Source: Bacillus sp. SD075 (GTDB lineage: Bacteria; Bacillota; Bacilli; Bacillales; DSM-1321). Taken from it: a stretch of 36,932 nt of DNA. The stretch covers positions 1 through 36,932 of the forward strand of contig NZ_JADILK010000044.1 in the NCBI RefSeq assembly GCF_017355165.1, written 5' to 3'. Under the pieces are notes generated by a model. It was given only the letters and a program-made list of their open reading frames with translations, searched no databases and was not told the origin of the DNA. The position numbers and the translations under genes are program-made. Positions 1 to 8,382 of the stretch are shown one piece after another; position 1 is the first letter of the stretch, and every line of letters starts with the position of its first letter.

Positions 1-1
1 G

Positions 2-31
2 AGTGTAGGGAAGGTTCCCTACACTTTTTTT
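2..31 (+). terminator. Intrinsic terminator at the window edge
   Basis: An 11-bp perfect stem (positions 2-12 with 15-25, loop GG) is followed by a run of T. Its direction fits an upstream plus-strand gene outside the window; the acetyltransferase on the minus strand ends just beyond it. Confidence 0.8.
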
Positions 32-32
32 A

Positions 33-470
33 TTAAATGGTGAAATAATAGAAATGGTTCGATTCACGGACGAAACCAATTTTTTCATAAAGTTTCTGTG
101 CTTTTACATTATCCTTGCCTGTCTCCAGTGAAACCCCTTTGGCACCTGTTTCCCGTGCAAAAGTGATGGCCGCTTTCAATAACTTCTCGCCAAATCCCTT
201 TTTACGGGCGGATTCCTTCACGAATAAATCATTCAATACCCATGACCGCATCATACTCACAGATGAAAAGGAAGGGTATAATTGTGCAAAACCTATAGGA
301 TTTCCTTCATCAAAGGCCATAAAAACAACAGACTCCCCATTCGTTAGTCTTTCTCTTAAAAACACCCTTGCGCGGACGGGATCGGATGTTTGCTCATAAA
401 ACCCTCTGTATGAATCAAAAAGTTCGGTCAGTGATTCTAGCTCATGTAATGTAGCTTTCTGCACGCTCAT
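33..470 (-). CDS. GNAT family N-acetyltransferase
   Basis: A 145-residue protein, the usual length for a single GNAT fold. It should transfer an acetyl group from acetyl-CoA to an amine; the substrate cannot be told. The acetyl-CoA-binding region is visible around residues 84-98 (LFVKESARKKGFGEKLL, the R/Q-x-x-G-x-G/A loop in the form RKKGFG). The C-terminal half carries the typical SLETGKDNVKAQKLYEKIGF block, in which the YEKIGF segment is the conserved beta bulge. A GGGGG ribosome binding site lies about seven bases before the ATG. It is a single gene, convergent with the terminator at the left edge. Confidence 0.85.
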   Translation of the reverse strand: MSVQKATLHELESLTELFDSYRGFYEQTSDPVRARVFLRERLTNGESVVFMAFDEGNPIGFAQLYPSFSSVSMMRSWVLNDLFVKESARKKGFGEKLLKAAITFARETGAKGVSLETGKDNVKAQKLYEKIGFVRESNHFYYFTI

Positions 471-691
471 AAATGGACCCCCAATTGTTAGAATACTCTC
501 AATTTACCATTTGATCATGCCATCCGACAAATCCAGGACCTCATATTCCAGCGCCAAAAATCAGGATGAGCTCAAAAAGGTGAAGGCTGTTTAATGGAAA
601 AGCATCATGGCCCTGGTAAAAAGGAATTGTCTGCACCGATGAAGAATATATACTGGATGCTACTTTTATCGAACATCAAGGGGGAATGGAG

Positions 692-1210
692 ATGGATTTA
701 AGATACCCGATTGGTAAGTTTCAGTTTGACGGGGAAATTACTAAGGGTGTGGCCGAGGGATGGATCCGGGAGATTGAAGCTTTGCCTGGGATGCTGCGGG
801 AGGCAGTAGGTAACATGGATGCTGAACAGCTTGATACGGCTTATCGGCCTGGAGGATGGACGGTGCGCCAAGTGGTGCATCATGTTGCTGATAGTCATAT
901 GAATGCGTATATTCGCTTTAAATTGGCCCTTACGGAAGAAAGGCCGGTCATTAAACCGTATATGGAGGGGCAATGGGCAGAGCAGCCTGATTATGATTTG
1001 CCGATCGAAGTTTCTCTATCACTGATCGAAAGTGTACATATCCGAATGTGCAAACTTTTATGGGGTCTTCATGCAGACGATATGAGCCGTACATTCATCC
1101 ATCCTGATTCAGGAGAGGTGACTGTCGGTGAAAATATAGGCATTTATGCATGGCACGGACGCCATCACCTGGCTCATATTACTTCTTTAGCAAAGCGCCA
1201 GGGATGGTGA
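692..1210 (+). CDS. bstA: DinB-fold bacillithiol transferase, YfiT/BstA-like
   Basis: About 172 residues of the DinB/YfiT four-helix family. Known members bind a divalent metal through three histidines and transfer bacillithiol to electrophiles. The metal-binding histidines are visible: an HH pair in VVHHVADSH near residue 64 and a WHGRHHLAH block near 155-162. The N-terminal DLRYPIGKF matches the YPIG start of YfiT. I place the start at 692, not the in-frame ATG at 686, because the AAGGGGG site at 678-684 touches the first ATG but sits seven bases before the second. It begins a run of three closely spaced plus-strand genes. The exact substrate is inferred from the family only. Confidence 0.85.
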   Translation: MDLRYPIGKFQFDGEITKGVAEGWIREIEALPGMLREAVGNMDAEQLDTAYRPGGWTVRQVVHHVADSHMNAYIRFKLALTEERPVIKPYMEGQWAEQPDYDLPIEVSLSLIESVHIRMCKLLWGLHADDMSRTFIHPDSGEVTVGENIGIYAWHGRHHLAHITSLAKRQGW

Positions 1211-1244
1211 ATATAACTGTATCTCATGAAAGGGTGTGATTACT

Positions 1245-1757
1245 GTGAATGCTGGGGTGAAGGTCGAACAATTAACATCAATCGAATACCATCTTAATGA
1301 ACTTTCCGACCTTTTGGTGCAAGTTGTGAATGATGGCGCGTCCATTGGTTTTTTACCTCCCCTGAAACAGTCTGAGGCAATTGATTATTGGGGTTGTGCC
1401 CTAAATCCTGATGTAATTCTGTTTGTCGCGAAATTACAGGGTGAGATAGTCGGAAGCGTACAGTTACATTTATGTTCAAAGCAAAACGGCTGGCATCGTG
1501 CGGAAATCGCAAAATTAATGACGCATACTGGTTATAGACGAAAAGGCATAGGACGTTCACTCATGCTAGAGGCTGAGATGAGGGCCAAGCAGGAGGGACG
1601 GACATTATTGGTTCTTGATACAAGGGAAGGGGACCCTTCTAACTCCTTGTATACTTCATTGGGATATATTCAGTCAGGAAGGATTCCAGACTATGCGAAA
1701 TCGGCAAATGGTGAATTCCACCCGACCATTTTTTATTTTAAAAATAAGATCGGGTAA
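1245..1757 (+). CDS. GNAT family N-acetyltransferase
   Basis: About 170 residues with a full GNAT fold. The acetyl-CoA loop is seen as TGYRRKGIGRSLM, preceded by a strand with EIAKLMTH. The C-terminal LDTREGDPSNSLYTSLGY is the usual last strand-helix pair. A GTG at 1245 is ten bases after a GAAAGGG site (1228-1234); the in-frame GTG at 1236 is too close to that site, so I prefer 1245. It follows the YfiT-like gene by about 35 bases and precedes the SRPBCC gene by 22 bases, suggesting one transcript. The target molecule is unknown; several relatives act on small amines or antibiotics, but nothing here proves that. Confidence 0.85.
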   Translation: MNAGVKVEQLTSIEYHLNELSDLLVQVVNDGASIGFLPPLKQSEAIDYWGCALNPDVILFVAKLQGEIVGSVQLHLCSKQNGWHRAEIAKLMTHTGYRRKGIGRSLMLEAEMRAKQEGRTLLVLDTREGDPSNSLYTSLGYIQSGRIPDYAKSANGEFHPTIFYFKNKIG

Positions 1758-1779
1758 CGAATCGAATGGGGGAATCTAA

Positions 1780-2265
1780 GTGCAAGCTGTAATCGAAAAA
1801 GATGGTAATGGGCTTATCGCAAGATTCGATCGCCTGCTAAATCATTCAGCGGAACAGGTATGGGGTGCCTTAACGGAGAATGATAAATTGGAAAAGTGGA
1901 TGTCCAATCTGGAAATAAAGGACCTTCGAAAAGACGGGAACATAAAATTCAATTTCAATGATGGCTCAGGGGAGTCCTTTGATATGAAGATAAGGGATTT
2001 CCGGGAATCTGCCGTTTTAGATTTTGAATGGGGGGACGGCTGGGTTCGTTTCGAGGTATCCCCTGAAAAGGATGGATGCTCAATAGTATTGAAGGAATTC
2101 ATCCAGCCGGTTAATGATCATACAGCAAAGGATTTGGCAGGGTGGCATATTTGCCTCGATATGTTGAGTGATTTACTTGATGGTCATCATCAGGACTTCC
2201 CGATGGATGAGTGGGAAAAATGGCATATGGAATATAAGGCAGCCGTCAAACGAATGGATGAATGA
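1780..2265 (+). CDS. SRPBCC (AHSA1-like) domain protein
   Basis: A 161-residue START/Bet v1-type fold of the AHSA1 (activator of Hsp90 homolog 1) group. Such proteins form a hydrophobic pocket and are often annotated as polyketide cyclase/dehydrase-like, with mostly unknown ligands. The diagnostic opening is visible: an N-terminal strand (ARFDRLLNHSAEQVWGALT) followed by LEKWMSN, and a late GWHICLDMLSDLLDG helix typical of the family. Translation starts at a GTG eight bases after a GGGGGA site. It is the last gene of the 692-2265 set. No clear terminator follows at once; the first strong one lies at 2724-2753. Confidence 0.8.
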   Translation: MQAVIEKDGNGLIARFDRLLNHSAEQVWGALTENDKLEKWMSNLEIKDLRKDGNIKFNFNDGSGESFDMKIRDFRESAVLDFEWGDGWVRFEVSPEKDGCSIVLKEFIQPVNDHTAKDLAGWHICLDMLSDLLDGHHQDFPMDEWEKWHMEYKAAVKRMDE

Positions 2266-2311
2266 ATTCGGTGGATACAGAAGGCGATCTAGAACCGAAG
2301 GGATGTTTCTG

Positions 2312-2509
2312 TTATGAAGGAAGTTTTTGTTGATATACCTGTTGGCGCCATGTTAAGATGACTTTAACTTTTAAGAAATGGAGGTTTTCCTTGTGATATT
2401 TATCAGACTGCGTTTCCAATCTTTGAACCATTAATTGAATATGTTCAAGGGCTCTGCGTGTCCGCGGGGTAAATGGGAATGGTCTGTCTATTTTTAAGGA
2501 AATCTTCAT
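2312..2509 (-). CDS. Hypothetical small basic protein, doubtful
   Basis: A 65-codon frame with no relative that I recognise. The product is basic, with a central stretch (RRALEHIQLMVQRLETQSDKY) that could form one amphipathic helix. Only a weak AAGGCG site precedes the ATG. It lies alone in a gap between plus-strand genes, opposite the 3-prime region of the SRPBCC transcript. It could be a real small gene or a chance frame. Confidence 0.25.
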   Translation of the reverse strand: MKISLKIDRPFPFTPRTRRALEHIQLMVQRLETQSDKYHKENLHFLKVKVILTWRQQVYQQKLPS

Positions 2510-2569
2510 TTTACGCCTTTGGAAAAAAGGGAAGACATTTCAACCTCTTTTTTCGCTAACCCAGTTAAG

Positions 2570-2680
2570 CTTTTACATACGAATCCAAGGAGGGCATTTT
2601 GGATTCGTGTAAAAGGTTGGGTCCCTCGTTGCATGACCACACGAAGGCCAGTGGGACATTATTTTTATCGTGAAAATAAT
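2570..2680 (+). promoter_or_regulatory. Structured leader upstream of MFS exporter gene
   Basis: Three successive hairpins are visible. The first has a 17-bp stem with a two-base bulge (2570-2577 with 2608-2615 and 2580-2588 with 2599-2607), and its loop holds GGAGGG, a ribosome-binding-site-like motif. The second pairs GTCCC (2621-2625) with GGGAC (2653-2657), with an inner TCGT/ACGA pairing. The third pairs ATTATTTT (2658-2665) with AAAATAAT (2673-2680). An intrinsic terminator follows at 2724-2753, before the exporter gene at 2800. The layout resembles an attenuation leader. It fits no riboswitch class I know. Confidence 0.5.
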
Positions 2681-2701
2681 CACCCCCTCAGGTTTCTTTA
2701 G
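2633..2701 (+). CDS. Possible 22-residue leader peptide
   Basis: A short frame from ATG 2633 to TAG 2701 lies inside the structured leader and ends 22 bases before the terminator hairpin. The peptide contains GHYFYRENNHPLRFL, rich in aromatic and basic residues. No good ribosome binding site is seen just before it, which weakens the case. Short peptides whose stalled translation controls a downstream terminator are known for many antibiotic-resistance genes; assigning that role here is inference from position. Confidence 0.3.
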   Translation: MTTRRPVGHYFYRENNHPLRFL

Positions 2702-2723
2702 ATAGGTTCCGATCATTTACTCT

Positions 2724-2753
2724 AAACACAGGCAGATTGCCTGTGTTTTTTTT
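2724..2753 (+). terminator. Intrinsic terminator before MFS gene
   Basis: An 11-bp perfect stem (2724-2734 with 2738-2748, loop GAT) is followed by T residues to 2753. It ends 46 bases before the exporter start, so it either closes the 692-2265 transcript or acts as an attenuator in the exporter leader. Confidence 0.85.
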
Positions 2754-2799
2754 AGGGCATTAAGAAAAAATATTAAAAATAGAATGAGGTGTTTAAGAG

Positions 2800-4050
2800 A
2801 TGAAGTCATTAAATGAACCAGTAACGGACAATTGGAAAAAGAATATCACTCTTTTTCTAAGCAGTCAGACCATATCGCTCTTTGGTTCGTCTTTGGTTCA
2901 GTATGCCATCATGTGGTATATCACGTTGAATACACAGTCGGGTGTCATGATGACTATATCCATCGTTTGTGGTTTCGTGCCTACCTTTATACTCTCCCCA
3001 ATCGCGGGGGTATGGGCAGACCGCTATAATCGGAAGATGCTGATCATCCTTTCGGATTCATTAATTGCCATTTCAACGCTGATATTGGCCATCTTGTTTT
3101 TAATCGGCTACGATGAGATTTGGCTGCTTTTCGTCATGTCCGCGGTCCGGGCGATCGGAACTGGAATCCAGACTCCTGCAGTCGGGGCCATTCTTCCGCA
3201 GCTTGTGCCAGAAACAAAGCTTACGAAGGTGAACGGGACAAATGGAAGCATTCAGGCGCTGGTGATGCTCGTTTCCCCCATGGTGAGCGGCGCGCTGCTT
3301 ACGATGGCTTCAATCGAAATCATTTTCTTCATTGATGTGATTACAGCTGCAATTGCCATCTTCACATTACTGGCATTTTTGAAAATTCCAGCCCATGCGA
3401 AGGCATTAAAAGAGCAAACAACCAGCTATTTCGCTGATTTGCAAGAAGGGTTCAGCTATATCAGGAATCACGAATTCCTTAAGAAGTTCTTTATGTTTTT
3501 CGCATTTTTCTTCGTGCTTGCCGCACCTGTTGCCTTTCTTACACCGCTTCAGGTCACACGCTCTTTCGGGAATGATGTCTGGCGGTTGACAGCGATAGAG
3601 ATCACTTTTGCCATCGGTATGATGCTAGGCGGGATTTTCATGGCTTCCTGGGGAGGCTTTAAAAACAAGATCCATACGATGACACTAGCGAGCCTTATAA
3701 TTGGTGCGTGTACTTTCGCTCTTGGAATCATTCCTGTTTTCTGGATTTACTTGATCATCATGGGGGTAGTCGGGGTGGCGATGCCGATCTTCAATACGCC
3801 GTCCATGGTCTTGTTACAGGAGAAGGTCGAGGGTGATCTTCTAGGGAGGGTATTTGGTGTTTTAGGGATGATATCGACTTCGATGATGCCGCTGGGAATG
3901 CTTGTATTCGGACCGATTTCCGACATCATTAAAATAGAATGGCTGCTTATAGGAACTGGTTTATTGCTGTTCATTCAAGGTTTTTTCCTACTGGGCAGCA
4001 AAGTGTTAATCGAAGCTGGAAAACCGATCTCGAAAGATGCCCCCGAATAA
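2800..4050 (+). CDS. MFS exporter, macrolide-efflux-like
   Basis: A 416-residue, 12-helix major facilitator protein. The loop between helices 2 and 3 carries the family signature as GVWADRYNRKM (about residues 68-78). The sequence resembles the Mef/EntS-type exporter group, with a long cytoplasmic loop around residues 195-220 (KALKEQTTSYFADLQEGFSYIRNH), a feature typical of that group. It probably pumps a small toxic compound out through the membrane using the proton gradient; the substrate cannot be read. The ATG at 2800 follows a GAGGTG site by eight bases. The upstream hairpin leader and terminator suggest conditional expression. Confidence 0.85.
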   Translation: MKSLNEPVTDNWKKNITLFLSSQTISLFGSSLVQYAIMWYITLNTQSGVMMTISIVCGFVPTFILSPIAGVWADRYNRKMLIILSDSLIAISTLILAILFLIGYDEIWLLFVMSAVRAIGTGIQTPAVGAILPQLVPETKLTKVNGTNGSIQALVMLVSPMVSGALLTMASIEIIFFIDVITAAIAIFTLLAFLKIPAHAKALKEQTTSYFADLQEGFSYIRNHEFLKKFFMFFAFFFVLAAPVAFLTPLQVTRSFGNDVWRLTAIEITFAIGMMLGGIFMASWGGFKNKIHTMTLASLIIGACTFALGIIPVFWIYLIIMGVVGVAMPIFNTPSMVLLQEKVEGDLLGRVFGVLGMISTSMMPLGMLVFGPISDIIKIEWLLIGTGLLLFIQGFFLLGSKVLIEAGKPISKDAPE

Positions 4051-4223
4051 TGGTACACAGCACGCCCATGTCAAGATGAAGGATTGGAGCCTGGGCGGAG
4101 TTCCGGCTGATATGGATTTTATGATTATCAAACGGTATTGGATATTTGGCATCTCCCCCGTTATTTATTTTTGTATAATGGTAAAACCATGAAGGTCAAC
4201 ATAGATTGGATAAGGAGGAAAAG

Positions 4224-4421
4224 ATGGGGTTTTTGGGAAAAATATTTAATTGGATGGTAGTTATCGGAATGATTCTACTGTTAGGACGACTGCTTACGAT
4301 GGCGTTTTTATTTCTGGATATTCCATTTACGACCTTTTTTAAGGATTACAGTCTCATTTCGATCATCATTTTAATAACAGGTGCAATTGGTCAGCAATTC
4401 ACCAAGCCGGATAGGAAGTAA
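4224..4421 (+). CDS. Small two-helix membrane protein, unknown
   Basis: A 65-residue protein with two predicted membrane helices (about residues 9-32 and 43-58) and a short basic tail (FTKPDRK). The start is fixed by a perfect AAGGAGG site at 4212-4218, six bases before the ATG; an earlier in-frame TTG lacks any site. It stands alone between the MFS gene and a terminator. I do not recognise a family. Confidence 0.7.
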   Translation: MGFLGKIFNWMVVIGMILLLGRLLTMAFLFLDIPFTTFFKDYSLISIIILITGAIGQQFTKPDRK

Positions 4422-4470
4422 AATGAGTTATCAGCTTTTCTTTTCATGGATTTGATCAGTTTCGAAACCA

Positions 4471-4508
4471 ACAGACCGACATATTCTATTGTCGGTCTGT
4501 CCTTTTTT
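4471..4508 (+). terminator. Intrinsic terminator
   Basis: A perfect 11-bp stem (4471-4481 with 4490-4500) is followed by CC and six T. It closes the small membrane protein gene. Confidence 0.85.
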
Positions 4509-4524
4509 ATATGCAGAAAGGTTC

Positions 4525-4613
4525 CAGTTGATCTAAGAAATCGGCTCCCTTTTCGCCGACTGTCTGCCAAGCCTCATCAAAGCAAGCGTCTGTAGGGTCT
4601 CGTCTAGCCAGTT
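4525..4613. repeat. Dispersed repeat, copy 1
   Basis: This stretch is about 80 percent identical by eye to 15859-15948; both contain the block CGACTGTCTGCCAAGCC followed by CATCAAAGCAAGCGTCTGT. Both begin with a GTTGAT motif and end at CTAGCCAGTT. A 60-codon minus-strand frame across it is best read as an accident of the repeat. No transposase or target duplication is visible. Confidence 0.75.
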
Positions 4614-4746
4614 CCGTTGAATAGGCAATACAGCATCTCGTTGTGCATGATGATATCATCAGAGGTGATGGTCCGTCCGGAAGGCGCAAAAGAATTCGTA
4701 CGCTATCTCGTTTTACTGCTTACCCTATTATTACCCATGTGAAACC

Positions 4747-4780
4747 CTTGGATTTTATACAATCCAAGAGTTTTTTTATT
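4747..4780 (+). terminator. Orphan intrinsic terminator
   Basis: An eight-bp stem (4747-4754 with 4761-4768) is followed by a T-rich tract. No recognised gene ends just upstream. The 4614-4746 stretch may hold a decayed gene end or a small RNA; I see neither clearly. Confidence 0.6.
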
Positions 4781-4951
4781 TTCGTGCATATTCAGTGATG
4801 GAAATAGAGGCTTTTGAGACAGAATGGAGCGATGCAAATAAAGCGGAAATGGCGTTATTATAGGCAGTTTTAGCATCATTTGGAACGCCGGGAGGTATTT
4901 TTGGGAATCATATAGAAACTTTTGGCCTATTATTTTATCCATTATTGGTAA

Positions 4952-4980
4952 TTGACAAGGAGTAATTAGGTATATAGTAT
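4952..4980 (+). promoter_or_regulatory. Sigma-A type promoter for chemoreceptor gene
   Basis: TTGACA at 4952-4957, a 17-base spacer, and TAGTAT at 4975-4980. The start of transcription would lie near 4987, leaving a leader of about 120 bases before the chemoreceptor start. I did not find a sigma-D motif, which often precedes chemotaxis genes. Confidence 0.6.
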
Positions 4981-5107
4981 GTTTATGTGGAAAAATAAAG
5001 TAAGTGATCATAAATAAGGAAGGATCCATTTTAGCATAGATTGAATCTTTGTTTTCACACAGGTAAGCAAGAGCATTTGCAGGTCAAATAAAAGGGGGGA
5101 ATTATGA

Positions 5108-7189
5108 ATGGGAAGGTCATCGGTTGACAAGAAAGAAAAAGTGAAGAGAAGGATATCGCTCCGGATAAAATGGTTATTATTTATATGTACATCCATTTTT
5201 CTCGCTATAGCCGTATCCGTTTCGATAATGGGGGTGAAAGTGACTTCCATTTTTAAAGAAGATAGTAGATCCATCAACGAAAGCTCGGCCCAAAATGCGG
5301 CGACACAAATCAATTTGAGCATGGCAACGTATGAAAATTCGCTAGAGCAATTATCACAGCTAGTTTCCAATCAAATCAAGAATGGTGAGTCAATCAAGGA
5401 TATCCAAAAAACGATAGAGGCATTTCAAAAGAACAATAAAGATTTAATTTCTGTTTATTATATGGATGGGAGGGATGGTTCCTTGTATGCTTCGCCCCAA
5501 ATGGATTTCAATCGGGATGCAAGGGAAACCAAGACTTATACGCAGCTGACCGAAAGACCAGAAACGAAATGGATGGATGTGTATAAAGATGGAGTTTCAG
5601 GGATGATCATGACTTCCGTTGTCACGCCCGTTTTATCGGACGGGAAAATGGCAGGGGCCCTTGGTTATGATATCGACCTTTCGACAATCGGTAAAATGAG
5701 GACAACCATCGAAAAAGATTCTACTAGCAATCTGGTGATATTGGATTCACAGGGTTTTATCGTAAGTTCATTCATGAAGGATATGGACGGGAAGAATATG
5801 AATCCTGAAAAAAGCGGCATGGAAGAAGGTGTGGAGGATTTCATTGCGGACACTGGGCAATTCAAATCAGAGTTCAAGTGGGTGGCCGACATGTATAATG
5901 GAGGCGTCAAGAGGAATCAATCCTTGACGTTGGAAGGTGAAGATTATACAGGCGAATTGAGTACGGTCCCTGAAGTGAACTGGAAGGTGTTGGCGCTCAC
6001 TCCAGACAAAATAGTACAATCAAAGCTGGATGACATTAATAGAATCGTAGTGATATCAGGTATCTTAGGTCTTTTATTCGGGACGGTATGTGCTCTTTAT
6101 CTAGCAGGAAAGTTAACGAAAATCATGGCCGACTTCCAAAAAATCATAGAAAAGACAGCTAGCGGGGATTTAGTGACCGAATTTTCCATTAAATCCAATG
6201 ATGAGATTGGGGACTTGAGCAAAAGCTATAACTCGATGCTGGGGAAATTAAGAGGATTGGTTGCAAAGGTAAACGGCAATGCGGAATCGGTGACAAATGC
6301 CAATGCCAGGTTAAGCCAAATAGCTGCTGAAAATAGTGCGGCCATTACTGATGTTTCACGAGCGATAGAAGAGATTGCAGCGGGTGCATCGAATCAATCT
6401 GAACAAGTGGAGCATGGTGCGAGCACGATCCAGGTTTTAAGTGGCGAAATCGATGGGTTATCAAAAAAATCAAGGGAGACTCAAACCGTATTGGAGCTTG
6501 CATCTGAAAAAATAGAGTCAGGTAAACAACAGGTAAGTGGTTTGGAAACGTCATACCATAAACTTGAAATGGCGTTTACTGCAGTCACCAGCATGAGTTT
6601 AAGGCTTGTGGCAAAATCAAAAACCATTTCCGATGTCACGAATGCCATTTCGAAAATATCGGAACAAACCAATTTGTTATCTTTGAATGCATCCATAGAA
6701 GCGGCAAGGGCAGGTGAGTCAGGCAAAGGCTTTGCTGTCGTGGCTAATGAAGTAAGGAGCTTGGCTGATGATTCCAAAGAAGCAACAAAAAACATTCAAG
6801 CCACCATCCAAAGCATTCTGTCAGATACTGAGGAATTGCTGAAAACGACCAATGAAACGAATCAAATCAGCAAGGATCAGAAAAATGCCGTGATCACGGT
6901 AAGTGAAGCCATGAAAGAGCTGGAGCATTCCATCGGGAGGATATCCAAATCAATTCAGGAAGAAACACAATCCATTGAAAGCATCAATCAACAAAAAGAA
7001 ACGGTTATTAAGGTGATAGAAGAAATCACCGCCGTATCACAGCAAACGACAGCTTCATCAGAAGAAATGGCATCATCGATGGAGGAACAGGCCGCTTCAT
7101 CCAATGAACTTGCTCAATATACACAGCAGCTTACACAGTTAATAAATGATTTGGAGCATACGCTGGGAGAATTCCAGATAAAGAATTAG
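5108..7189 (+). CDS. Methyl-accepting chemotaxis protein with Cache sensor
   Basis: A 693-residue transmembrane chemoreceptor. Helix 1 spans about residues 21-43 and helix 2 about 312-333; between them lies a roughly 270-residue extracellular double-Cache-type sensor. A HAMP linker follows (about 334-386), then the long cytoplasmic coiled coil. The highly conserved hairpin tip that binds CheA/CheW is present ([20 protein letters not shown]). It senses a small ligand outside and controls the flagellar motor through CheA. The strongly conserved R-x-W-Y amino-acid-binding motif of Cache domains is not obvious; the matching region reads [12 protein letters not shown], so the ligand may not be a typical amino acid. 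The ATG follows a run of G (AAAAGGGGGGA) by about eight bases. It forms a single-gene transcript with its own promoter and terminator. Confidence 0.93.
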   Translation: MGRSSVDKKEKVKRRISLRIKWLLFICTSIFLAIAVSVSIMGVKVTSIFKEDSRSINESSAQNAATQINLSMATYENSLEQLSQLVSNQIKNGESIKDIQKTIEAFQKNNKDLISVYYMDGRDGSLYASPQMDFNRDARETKTYTQLTERPETKWMDVYKDGVSGMIMTSVVTPVLSDGKMAGALGYDIDLSTIGKMRTTIEKDSTSNLVILDSQGFIVSSFMKDMDGKNMNPEKSGMEEGVEDFIADTGQFKSEFKWVADMYNGGVKRNQSLTLEGEDYTGELSTVPEVNWKVLALTPDKIVQSKLDDINRIVVISGILGLLFGTVCALYLAGKLTKIMADFQKIIEKTASGDLVTEFSIKSNDEIGDLSKSYNSMLGKLRGLVAKVNGNAESVTNANARLSQIAAENSAAITDVSRAIEEIAAGASNQSEQVEHGASTIQVLSGEIDGLSKKSRETQTVLELASEKIESGKQQVSGLETSYHKLEMAFTAVTSMSLRLVAKSKTISDVTNAISKISEQTNLLSLNASIEAARAGESGKGFAVVANEVRSLADDSKEATKNIQATIQSILSDTEELLKTTNETNQISKDQKNAVITVSEAMKELEHSIGRISKSIQEETQSIESINQQKETVIKVIEEITAVSQQTTASSEEMASSMEEQAASSNELAQYTQQLTQLINDLEHTLGEFQIKN

Positions 7190-7195
7190 AGAAAT

Positions 7196-7226
7196 GGGGA
7201 GACCACTAAGCGGTCCCCCTTTTTTT
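7196..7226 (+). terminator. Intrinsic terminator of chemoreceptor gene
   Basis: GGGG-A-GACC pairs with GGTC-CCCC (7196-7204 with 7212-7219, one bulged A), followed by seven T. It lies seven bases after the stop codon. Confidence 0.85.
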
Positions 7227-7496
7227 GGACAAAAACACATAGAAGTACAAAAGTACAATTTAGAGGGGCAGGTCAAGCATCCATGCTTTTTTTACAAAAG
7301 GGAATACTATATAGCAATCGGATAAGTAGGGTCGAATGGCTGAAGGGCAAAAAACGGGACTATTTTTATGTTGTTATACCACTAACGACGATGGTGACAC
7401 TGCCCCATCCAGTAATGCACTTGCATCACTCGTCACTACCTCTTCATTTTCCATTGCTGCATATCCAAGGTTTATTCAGAGTACAGAGATAGATTG
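7227..7496. other. Intergenic stretch without a supported gene
   Basis: A 69-codon plus-strand frame (7283-7492) lacks a convincing product: it reads as scattered His, Leu and Pro with no domain. I see no RNA motif or repeat here. Confidence 0.5.
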
Positions 7497-7631
7497 CTAG
7501 ATTAAAAATCCGATGGTGCCACCCAAGATGATGTAAACATGGGCGAAAAGCAACTTGGTTGAGCCAACGGCAGACAATGGATAATATGTCTTTGAAGCTG
7601 TCACATAGTAAACGGTGTATATGTGTGCCAT
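7497..7631 (-). pseudogene. Possible membrane-protein gene remnant
   Basis: A 44-codon minus-strand frame encodes a protein-like, hydrophobic sequence (SAVGSTKLLFAHVYIILGG). No ribosome binding site precedes its ATG, and it starts just past the terminator that closes the HesB-like gene. It may be the 3-prime end of a decayed membrane-protein gene. The family is not recognised. Confidence 0.2.
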
Positions 7632-7640
7632 AGATTCATA

Positions 7641-7672
7641 AAAACGAGGGGAAGACCATGTATGCTTTCCCC
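7641..7672 (-). terminator. Intrinsic terminator of HesB-like gene
   Basis: On the minus strand a GGGGAAAG/CTTCCCC stem (7648-7672) is followed by TCGTTTTT. It lies 14 bases after the stop of the HesB-like gene. Confidence 0.65.
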
Positions 7673-7685
7673 TTATTTACTTCTG

Positions 7686-7991
7686 CTAGATGATGGGTGA
7701 TACCAATGGATTCGGATTCCTGATCAAAAATCCATCGCCTTCATAATCAATTACCGTTTGATCTGTAAAATGGGAGTCCGATGGGTCGATCAACATTTTT
7801 ATATCATGTAAAACAAGTATTTCCTCGTATTCCTTTTTAGAGGTGGCCAAGCTTAATGTGTAGTTCAACTGGTTACAGCAAGGTCTGTTTATGCCAAACC
7901 TCAAATACGTTTCCCCTTCCAAACTATTCTGCATATTTTTAATTTCCTGCTGGGCTTTCACTGTCATTTTTATCAAAATGTTCACTCCCAT
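7686..7991 (-). CDS. HesB/IscA-like protein lacking C-terminal cysteines
   Basis: About 101 residues resembling A-type iron-sulfur carriers of the HesB/IscA fold. It shows the opening MTVKAQQEIKNM, a strand with LRFGI, and the closing GDGFLIRNPN that matches the GxGFxIxNPN of the family. Active carriers use three cysteines, one mid-protein and a C-x-C near the end. Here a CC pair is present at 38-39, but the protein stops about eight residues after NPN with no C-terminal C-x-C. Cluster binding of the usual kind is therefore doubtful. I chose the ATG at 7991 because AAGAGG lies eight bases before it; an in-frame GTG at 8024 lacks a site. Several Bacillus HesB-like proteins share the missing tail and have no known role. 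Confidence 0.7.
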   Translation of the reverse strand: MGVNILIKMTVKAQQEIKNMQNSLEGETYLRFGINRPCCNQLNYTLSLATSKKEYEEILVLHDIKMLIDPSDSHFTDQTVIDYEGDGFLIRNPNPLVSPII

Positions 7992-8382
7992 ATCGTTAAC
8001 CTCTTCATAAATAGGGCAAACCACCGTATATTCACTACTTTATCATGACGGGGATTCCTATGATCTAACTTTACCCATTTTGCATAAAAAATAAAATCCT
8101 CTAGGAATTTTTCGAATTCCAACTTATCCCGATGATATCACCGTATAGGTCTATTGGTTTATTTATATAGGGTTTCATGGTACGAAACCGATTTATTTGT
8201 GAAAAATGGGCTAAAGGTTTCGTTAGTTTAGTCGATAATATTGTTGGAGTGAGTATTAAGGCATACTAAAATGAATGAATGTTAGGATAAAAGATTCATA
8301 TGGAAGTTGTTCGGATTTTATGATGGAATTTACTCGACATCGTAAGTTCAAAAATATTTCAGCGTATAAAGGAAGGGTTAAT

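Noticed and set aside
593..712. Short plus-strand frame before the YfiT-like gene
   Set aside because: No ribosome binding site, and it overlaps the real start in another frame.
2519..2701. 60-codon plus-strand frame starting at a TTG
   Set aside because: No ribosome binding site, and it runs through the leader hairpins. Only its last 22 codons are kept as a possible leader peptide.
4507..4689. 60-codon minus-strand frame
   Set aside because: It lies across a dispersed repeat that also occurs at 15859-15948; no ribosome binding site or family.
7283..7492. 69-codon plus-strand frame
   Set aside because: Composition is scattered His, Leu and Pro with no domain, and it has no context; left as intergenic.
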